Below are positions 7,022-12,096 of a DNA stretch of 15,121 bases, one piece after another (position 1 is the first letter of the stretch; each line of letters starts with the position of its first letter). Position numbers and translations under genes: made by a program. The DNA comes from an uncultured Collinsella sp. (GTDB lineage: Bacteria > Actinomycetota > Coriobacteriia > Coriobacteriales > Coriobacteriaceae), in assembly GCA_902461085.1 (NCBI GenBank), contig CABPWH010000050.1, forward strand, positions 1 to 15,121, in the 5' to 3' direction. The notes under the pieces were generated by a model, which searched no databases, was not told the DNA's origin, and saw only the letters and a list, made by a program, of their open reading frames with translations.

Positions 7022-8629
7022 CTATCCGCACACACCGCATTTTGCACAGGCCGAAAGTGCGGCCGGAGCCTGCGCGATGCCACCCTTTGCCGTCTCGCGC
7101 AGCGTGGCCGGCAACGCGTGGCCCACCGAAAGCATGACATGTGCCATCTGGTCAAACGGCACCAAGCTCTTAATGCCTGCGAGGGCGAGTTGTGCCGAGC
7201 TAAAGGCCGCTGCCACGCCAATGGCGTTGCGGTTTTGGCAGGGCACCTCCACGAGGCCACCGACGGGGTCGCAAACGAGGCCCAGCAGGTTACTCAGCGC
7301 GATGGAACTGGCGTCGAGCGCCTGCTCGGGCGTGCCGCCGAGCATCTGCACCAACGCGGCGGCTGCCATGGCAGCGGCGGTTCCCACCTCCGCTTGGCAG
7401 CCGCCCTCGGCGCCGGCAACACAGGCGCTTGTGGTGAGGTTGAGGCCGATTGCGGCTGCGCAGTAGAGCGCGTCCATGACTTGTTCGTCTTCGAGCTGCA
7501 GGCGATCGGCGAGCGCCAGCACGCAGCCGGGCACAACACCCGCGGATCCTGCCGTCGGAGCTGCGACGATCACACCCATCGTGGCGGAGCGCTCGAGCAC
7601 GGCCATGGCGCGGGCAACGGCGCCGGTCTGGACGGCGCCCATCAGGCTTGCACTCAAATCGTTGCAGCGGGTTGCTTCGACGAGCTTCGCCTCGCCGCCG
7701 ATAAGCCCGCCGAGCGAACGCTGCGGATTGGCGATGGGGGCCGTGGTCTCCTCGCGCATGACGTCGAGCACGTGGCGCATGGCGGCGACGGCGTGCGCCT
7801 CGCCGGTCAGGCGCGCCTCGCGCACGGCCATAACGGCGCCGATGCTGAGCCCCAGTTCCTCGCACGCATCGAGCAGCTGCTCACCGTCGTCGAAGATCTC
7901 CTTGGCCGAGACGCCGGGAGAGAGCGACGAGGCAGAACCGGGGAGCTCGATAAACGTTGCGTAATCGACATTGTCGAGCTTGCGCAGCATGGGGACGACG
8001 GTGTCGTCGGGCGCGCCGTCGGTCTCAAAGACGGAGTAGGCCTGGCCGCCCACCTCGGTGCGGTAGGTACGGCAAAACGCGATGTTTACATGGGCGTAGG
8101 CGAGCAGGTTCGTGAGCGCGGCGAGCACGCCGGGAACGTCCTTGTGCGCCACGAAGAGCGTGGAATACATACCCGAGATGTCGACGCCGACGCCGTTAAT
8201 GCGGCTGATGCGCATCTTGCCACCGCCCAGGCTCTCGCCGCGAACCTGTGCCGTGGCGCCCGTGTCGTCGACCATGTCGATGTCGACGGTATTGGGGTGA
8301 ATAGAGGCGTCGTCGCCCTTGATGTCAAAGTGATATTCGAGGCCCTGCTCGCGTGCGAGGTCGAAGGCCTGCTTGATGTTCTCGTCATCGGTGTCGAGGC
8401 CCAGGATGCCCGCGACGAGCGCACGGTCGGTGCCGTGGCCGCGGTAGGTGTGGGCGAAGGAGTTCCACAGCCCAAAGGTGACTTTGGTGATGCGGCCTTC
8501 CAGCAGGCTGGCGGCAACTTGGGCGCAGCGCAGGGCGCCGGCGGTGTGCGATGAGCTGGGGCCGACCATGACGGGCCCCAAGATCTCGAATGCAGAGGTC
8601 GTAGCTAGTGTTTGCGGCTTGCCTGCCAT
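7022..8629 (-). CDS. sdaA: L-serine dehydratase (L-serine ammonia-lyase), iron-sulfur type, fused beta-alpha chain
   Basis: This enzyme deaminates L-serine to pyruvate and ammonia using a [4Fe-4S] cluster, in the cytoplasm. I chose ATG 8627-8629 (MAGKPQTLATTSAFEILGP; 535 aa), which has AGGAG about 6 bases upstream. The frame stays open 72 codons further but only through a palindromic element. The beta domain is N-terminal (GPSSSHTAG, 23-31; FAHTYRGHGTDRALVAG, about 58-74), then an ACT-like region (about 155-225, FVAHKDVPGVLAALTNLLA...), then the alpha domain (about 245-530) with AAPTAGSAGVVPG (356-368), AEGGCQAEVG (407-416) and CDPVGGLVEVPCQNRNA (453-469). Cys411, Cys453 and Cys464 are spaced 42 and 11 apart, the spacing I recall for the cluster ligands of the Legionella enzyme. 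The chain ends in CAKCGVCG, a CxxCxxC tail. Beta and alpha are separate genes in many Firmicutes. Confidence 0.94.
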   Translation of the reverse strand: MAGKPQTLATTSAFEILGPVMVGPSSSHTAGALRCAQVAASLLEGRITKVTFGLWNSFAHTYRGHGTDRALVAGILGLDTDDENIKQAFDLAREQGLEYHFDIKGDDASIHPNTVDIDMVDDTGATAQVRGESLGGGKMRISRINGVGVDISGMYSTLFVAHKDVPGVLAALTNLLAYAHVNIAFCRTYRTEVGGQAYSVFETDGAPDDTVVPMLRKLDNVDYATFIELPGSASSLSPGVSAKEIFDDGEQLLDACEELGLSIGAVMAVREARLTGEAHAVAAMRHVLDVMREETTAPIANPQRSLGGLIGGEAKLVEATRCNDLSASLMGAVQTGAVARAMAVLERSATMGVIVAAPTAGSAGVVPGCVLALADRLQLEDEQVMDALYCAAAIGLNLTTSACVAGAEGGCQAEVGTAAAMAAAALVQMLGGTPEQALDASSIALSNLLGLVCDPVGGLVEVPCQNRNAIGVAAAFSSAQLALAGIKSLVPFDQMAHVMLSVGHALPATLRETAKGGIAQAPAALSACAKCGVCG

Positions 8630-8643
8630 ATGCGCTCCTGTTC

Positions 8644-8813
8644 TATCCCGTCGTCCCGAGGGGCGGGGCATACTCTGTCCCGCCGTTCCGAGGGCTTTAG
8701 TATTTGGTCGCCTGCTCGGACAGTCCTGCTCGCACGGAGGCCACATTAAGTGGCCTCCGGCTCGTGCGGAACTCGCGATCGACCTTATGCCCCGCCCCTC
8801 GGGACTAAGGATA
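8644..8813. repeat. Large nested palindromic element (MITE- or REP-like) upstream of sdaA
   Basis: A perfect 20-bp inverted repeat pairs 8653-8672 with 8786-8805 (core CCCGAGGGGCGGGGCAT). A short outer pair, TATCC/GGATA, lies at 8644-8648 and 8809-8813. Inside are GGTCG/CGACC (8706-8710, 8780-8784) and a terminal hairpin with CGCAC/GTGCG plus the perfect GGAGGCCAC/GTGGCCTCC (8736-8744, 8750-8758) around loop ATTAA. CCTGCTCG occurs twice (8711-8718, 8725-8732). It lies 15 bases before the sdaA start codon and would be in the leader if transcription starts beyond it. I see no target-site duplication. Together with the metK terminator it accounts for most of the 344-base gap 8630-8973. Confidence 0.8.
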
Positions 8814-8838
8814 CATGGTTGGAGTTGCCAGATGGCAA
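8810..8838 (-). promoter_or_regulatory. Candidate sdaA promoter with a 14-bp operator-like palindrome
   Basis: On the minus strand TTGCCA, a 17-base spacer and TGTATC form a weak sigma70-like promoter reading toward sdaA. The -35 hexamer is one half of a palindrome, TTGCCAgaTGGCAA (8825-8838). If real, the transcript would carry the palindromic element as a leader of about 175 bases. Confidence 0.35.
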
Positions 8839-8900
8839 AATTCATTAGCTGGGAACTTGTCTGACCTTGCTTATCGAGACGTCTTCACCACCGTTTATAT

Positions 8901-8936
8901 AAAAAAGAAGTACCGGTTGGAGCCGGTACTTCTTTT
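8901..8936 (-). terminator. Intrinsic terminator of metK
   Basis: Perfect 14-bp arms (8903-8916 and 8923-8936) with a 6-base loop form a stable hairpin. In the minus-strand transcript it is followed by a run of six U, partly shared with the stem. It begins 38 bases after the metK stop codon. The A-run on the other side makes it potentially bidirectional, but no plus-strand gene ends here. Confidence 0.9.
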
Positions 8937-8973
8937 GGTGCGTTGTTTCTTGGCTGTAGCTTTTGCCGTTAGC

Positions 8974-10254
8974 TTACAGGCCGCAGGCTGCTTTGAGTTC
9001 TTCGACTCGGTCGGTTTTTTCCCAGGTGAAGTCGGCGTCTTCGCGGCCGAAGTGACCGTAGGCTGCCGTCTTTTCGTAGATGGGGCGACGCAGGTCTAGG
9101 TCGCGGATGATTGCACCCGGGCGCAGGTCGAAGGTCTTCTCTACGGCCTCGACGATCTTGTCCTCGGCAACATGCGCGGTACCAAAGGTGTCGACCATGA
9201 TTGAAAGGGGCTTGGAAACGCCGATGGCGTAGGCGAGCTCGACTTCGCAGCGGTCAGCTAGGCCGGCGGCGACCACGTTCTTGGCAACCCAGCGCGCGGC
9301 ATACGCGGCGGAGCGGTCGACCTTGGTGCAGTCCTTGCCGCTAAAGGCACCACCACCGTGACGGCCGTAGCCGCCGTAGGTGTCGACAATGATCTTGCGG
9401 CCGGTGAGGCCCGTGTCGCCCATGGGGCCGCCCACGACAAAGCGACCGGTGGGGTTCACGTAGATGTCCGCGTTGTCCCACGGCATGTTCTCGGCGGCCA
9501 TGACCGGGGTGATGACGTGCTCGATGAGGTCGGCCTTGATCTTGCCCATGTCCTCGATCTCGGCGGCGTGCTGCGTGGAGATGACGATGGTCGTGACCTC
9601 GACGGGCTTGCCTTCCTCGTAGCGCACGGTGACCTGGGTCTTGCCGTCGGGACGCAGATAGGCGAGGGTACCGTCGTGACGCACGGCGGCCAGGCGCTCG
9701 GCTAGGCGGCTTGCCAGGTAGTGCGGCATGGGCATGAGGGTCTTGGTCTCGTTGGAGGCATATCCGAACATCATGCCCTGGTCGCCGGCACCGATCAGGT
9801 CGATCGGGTCGGTGGTAGCGCCGGTCTGGGTCTCGAAGGACTCGTCAACGCCTTGGGCGATATCGGGCGACTGCTCGTGGATGAGGCTCATGACGCCGCA
9901 GGTGTCGCAGTCAAAACCGAACTTGGCACGGTTGTAGCCAATGCGGCGGATAACGCCACGGGCGATTTCCTGAACGTCTACGTAGGCCTGGGTGCGAATC
10001 TCGCCGGCGACGATGACGGTGCCGGTGGTCACGAGGGTCTCGCAGGCGCAGCGGACGTTCTCCACGTTGGCAGGCACGCCGTTGGGGGCGATGTAGCCCT
10101 GCTCCTGGAGCTCTATTTCTTTGGCGAGGATTGCGTCGAGGACGGCGTCGCTGATCTGGTCAGCGATCTTATCGGGATGACCTTCGGTCACCGACTCCGA
10201 CGTAAAAACAAAGGACCCGTGTTGGGGCGGGATGGAACGAAGTTCTTCTGACAT
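8974..10254 (-). CDS. metK: S-adenosylmethionine synthetase (methionine adenosyltransferase)
   Basis: This cytoplasmic enzyme makes SAM from methionine and ATP. It is 426 residues, slightly longer than the common 380-400. ATG 10252-10254 has AAAGGA about 5 bases upstream. Motifs are TEGHPDKIADQISDAVLDA (23-41, ATP/methionine binding), ACETLVTTG (70-78), the signature GAGDQGMMFGYA (155-166), and the phosphate-binding GGGAFSGKD (300-308) followed by CTKVDRSAAYAARW. The Cys in GKDCTKVD replaces the usual Pro of GKDPTKVD. The C-terminus (YGHFGREDADFTWEKTDR) is the normal family ending. It is transcribed divergently from gltX, is single-gene with its own terminator, and has a short GC hairpin in its leader. 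Confidence 0.97.
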   Translation of the reverse strand: MSEELRSIPPQHGSFVFTSESVTEGHPDKIADQISDAVLDAILAKEIELQEQGYIAPNGVPANVENVRCACETLVTTGTVIVAGEIRTQAYVDVQEIARGVIRRIGYNRAKFGFDCDTCGVMSLIHEQSPDIAQGVDESFETQTGATTDPIDLIGAGDQGMMFGYASNETKTLMPMPHYLASRLAERLAAVRHDGTLAYLRPDGKTQVTVRYEEGKPVEVTTIVISTQHAAEIEDMGKIKADLIEHVITPVMAAENMPWDNADIYVNPTGRFVVGGPMGDTGLTGRKIIVDTYGGYGRHGGGAFSGKDCTKVDRSAAYAARWVAKNVVAAGLADRCEVELAYAIGVSKPLSIMVDTFGTAHVAEDKIVEAVEKTFDLRPGAIIRDLDLRRPIYEKTAAYGHFGREDADFTWEKTDRVEELKAACGL

Positions 10255-10276
10255 GATTGTCCTTTCAAAAACGTGT

Positions 10277-10303
10277 CCCGGCGACCGTTACCATTCCGCC
10301 GGG
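10277..10303 (-). promoter_or_regulatory. GC-rich hairpin in the metK leader
   Basis: Perfect 7-bp arms CCCGGCG and CGCCGGG enclose a 13-base loop, ending about 22 bases before the metK start codon. It lies between the candidate -10 and the ribosome site. I do not recognise it as a known SAM riboswitch class, and it is too small to be a SAM-I aptamer. The role is unknown. Confidence 0.5.
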
Positions 10304-10321
10304 CTCTCTATGCAAGGGCAC

Positions 10322-10327
10322 ATCATA
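10322..10327 (-). promoter_or_regulatory. Candidate -10 box for metK
   Basis: TATGAT on the minus strand (10327-10322) would give a leader of about 60 bases. No strong -35 match is seen around 10345-10350. The region just upstream is the start of the long palindrome. Confidence 0.4.
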
Positions 10328-10359
10328 GCGCGTAAATCAAACATTCACACCCTTTCCGC

Positions 10360-10451
10360 ACCTACTCATTGGGGACAGACATAAATGACCAGCCTTAAAC
10401 TAAGAACGTCTCCAACGACTGGCCATTTTAGTCTGTCCCCAATGAGTAGGT
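10360..10451. repeat. 92-bp palindromic element between divergent metK and gltX promoters
   Basis: The 21-bp perfect arms are 10360-10380 and 10431-10451, containing ATTGGGGACAGAC and its complement GTCTGTCCCCAAT. After two mismatches a second stem pairs 10383-10394 with 10417-10428. On the minus strand this second stem is fully paired, with two G-U (or G-T) wobbles; on the plus strand the same positions are A-C mismatches. The hairpin loop is about 22 bases. CCCTTT occurs on both sides (10350-10355 and 10457-10462). Its form recalls REP/BIME or MITE elements moved by single-strand transposases, but no transposase is present here. Confidence 0.85.
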
Positions 10452-10485
10452 CGGTGCCCTTTGTGCGGAGGTTGCTCTGATGCTT

Positions 10486-10491
10486 TATACT
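10486..10491 (+). promoter_or_regulatory. Candidate -10 box for gltX
   Basis: TATACT lies 40 bases before the gltX ATG. The nearest -35-like hexamer, TTGTGC (10461-10466), is 19 bases away, which is long, so the promoter is tentative. Confidence 0.45.
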
Positions 10492-10531
10492 GATGCGGTT
10501 AGACATCCATCCTGCAATCGAGGAGATTTCC

Positions 10532-12007
10532 ATGGCATCAGACGTTCGCGTCCGCTTTGCACCCTCACCGACGGGCAAGCTGCACATCGGCGGCGCCCGC
10601 ACCGCTATCTATAACTGGGCTTTCGCCCGCGCAAACGGCGGCACGTTCATCCTGCGCATCGACGACACCGATCCCACCCGCTCCACCGACGAGAACACGC
10701 AGATCATCCTGCGCGCCATGCGTTGGCTAGGCCTGGACTGGGACGAGGGGCCCGAGGTGGGCGGCGATTTTGGCCCCTACGCCCAGACCGAGCGCCTGGA
10801 CCTGTACAAGCAGGCCGCCCAGAAGCTTTGGGACGAGGGCAAGGCCTATCCCTGCTTCTGCACCAAGGAGCAGCTCGACGCCGACCGCAAGGCCGCGCAG
10901 GAGCGCAAGGACCCCTTCCAGGGCTATCAGCGCCGTTGCCGCGATCTTGATCCCGAGGAGGCCCGCCGCCGCATCGAGGCCGGGGAGTCCTACGTCCTGC
11001 GCATCAAGGTGCCCGAGGACCGCGGCGACGTCGTCATCCACGACGCCGTCCACGGAGAGGTGACCTTCGACGCCAAGGAGCTCGACGACTTTGTCATCTT
11101 CCGCTCCGACGGTACGCCCACGTATAACTTCGCGACCGTCGTCGACGACGCCATGATGAAGATCACCCACGTTATCCGCGGCGACGACCACCTGTCCAAC
11201 ACCCCGCGTCAGGTCATGGTCTACGAGGCCCTCGGCGCTCCCGTGCCCACGTTCGCTCACATCTCCATGATCCTGGGCGCCGACGGCAAAAAGCTCTCCA
11301 AGCGCCACGGCGCCACCTCGGTGGAGGAGTACCGCGACGCCGGCTACCTGTCCGACGCCTTTGTCAACTACCTGGCGCTGCTCGGCTGGTCGCTCGACGG
11401 CGAAACCACGATCATCCCGCGCGATGTCCTGGCCAGCAAGTTCTCGCTCGACCGCATCTCCAAGAACCCGGCGACCTTCGACCCCAAGAAGCTCGACTGG
11501 GTCAACGCCGAGTACATCAATGGCATGTCCGATACTCAGTTTGCCGACGAGATCATGGTTCCCGAGCTGCACGAGGCGGGTCTCATCGAGGGTAATGTCG
11601 AGTACGGCGAGGATTGGATCGATGCGCTTGCCGCCATCGTCAAGCCGCGCACCAAGATGCCGGTCGACGCCGTGACCGTCGCCGCTCCCATCTTCGCTAC
11701 GGCCGAGACGCTCGAATATGACGAGAAGTCCGTCAACAAGGGCCTGGCCAAGGAAGGCATGGGTGCCATTCTGGATGCCGCCAAGGCCGCGCTCGAGGGT
11801 GTTACCGAGTGGACTGCTGCCAACATCGACGCCGCGCTTGAGCCGCTGCCCGAGCAGATGGACCTCAAGAAGCGTGTTGTGTTCCAGGCCGTGCGCGTCG
11901 CCGTCTGCGGCAACATGGTGAGCCCTCCGCTGGGCGAGACCATGGCGCTCGTCGGCCGCGACGACTGCCTGGCGCGCATCGACCGCGCCCGCACGATGGC
12001 GCTGTAA
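10532..12007 (+). CDS. gltX: Glutamyl-tRNA synthetase
   Basis: This cytoplasmic class I aminoacyl-tRNA synthetase charges tRNA-Glu; without the rest of the genome I cannot say whether it also charges tRNA-Gln. ATG 10532-10534 (MASDVRVRFAPSPTG; 491 aa) has GAGGAG about 6 bases upstream, making it better than the in-frame ATG 39 bases earlier. The class I motifs are HIGG (18-21, in PSPTGKLHIGGARTA) and KLSKR (254-258, in DGKKLSKRHGA). A zinc-type knuckle is suggested by CFC (108-110) and Cys136 (YQRRCRDL). RGDDHLSNTPRQ and DWVNAEYI are also typical. The anticodon-binding half covers about 330-491. Length is normal. It is divergent from metK and followed by a likely terminator before priA. Confidence 0.96.
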   Translation: MASDVRVRFAPSPTGKLHIGGARTAIYNWAFARANGGTFILRIDDTDPTRSTDENTQIILRAMRWLGLDWDEGPEVGGDFGPYAQTERLDLYKQAAQKLWDEGKAYPCFCTKEQLDADRKAAQERKDPFQGYQRRCRDLDPEEARRRIEAGESYVLRIKVPEDRGDVVIHDAVHGEVTFDAKELDDFVIFRSDGTPTYNFATVVDDAMMKITHVIRGDDHLSNTPRQVMVYEALGAPVPTFAHISMILGADGKKLSKRHGATSVEEYRDAGYLSDAFVNYLALLGWSLDGETTIIPRDVLASKFSLDRISKNPATFDPKKLDWVNAEYINGMSDTQFADEIMVPELHEAGLIEGNVEYGEDWIDALAAIVKPRTKMPVDAVTVAAPIFATAETLEYDEKSVNKGLAKEGMGAILDAAKAALEGVTEWTAANIDAALEPLPEQMDLKKRVVFQAVRVAVCGNMVSPPLGETMALVGRDDCLARIDRARTMAL

Positions 12008-12030
12008 TCGCTGCGCAAACGTATGTATCC

Positions 12031-12065
12031 GAGCCCCGTTCACCCCGAGCGGGGCTCTTGTTTCT
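12031..12065 (+). terminator. Candidate intrinsic terminator after gltX
   Basis: GAGCCCCG (12031-12038) pairs perfectly with CGGGGCTC (12050-12057) around an 11-base loop, followed by the imperfect T-rich tract TTGTTTCT. It begins 24 bases after the gltX stop. Termination may be partial, since only about 30 bases remain before priA and no clear promoter is seen there. Confidence 0.65.
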
Positions 12066-12096
12066 GTAGACGTATGGGATGGGAGGTACAGGGACC

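Noticed and set aside
6797..8554. A 585-codon open frame on the plus strand opposite sdaA
   Set aside because: It runs through a terminator and promoter region and mirrors sdaA; the His/Gly/Ala-rich product has no recognisable domain.
8630..8845. An N-terminal extension of sdaA by 72 codons to an upstream ATG
   Set aside because: The extension translates the palindromic element and has no ribosome site; the ATG at 8627-8629 has AGGAG in place and matches the usual family N-terminus.
10255..10360. A SAM-I, SAM-II or SMK-type riboswitch before metK
   Set aside because: The leader is too short for SAM-I, and I could not match the conserved cores of the shorter classes; only one simple hairpin is seen.
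10727..12043. A 438-codon open frame on the minus strand opposite gltX
   Set aside because: It is the antisense shadow of gltX, produced by strong third-position G/C bias; its protein is Val/Gly/Asp/His/Leu rich with no family motif, while gltX has all synthetase motifs.
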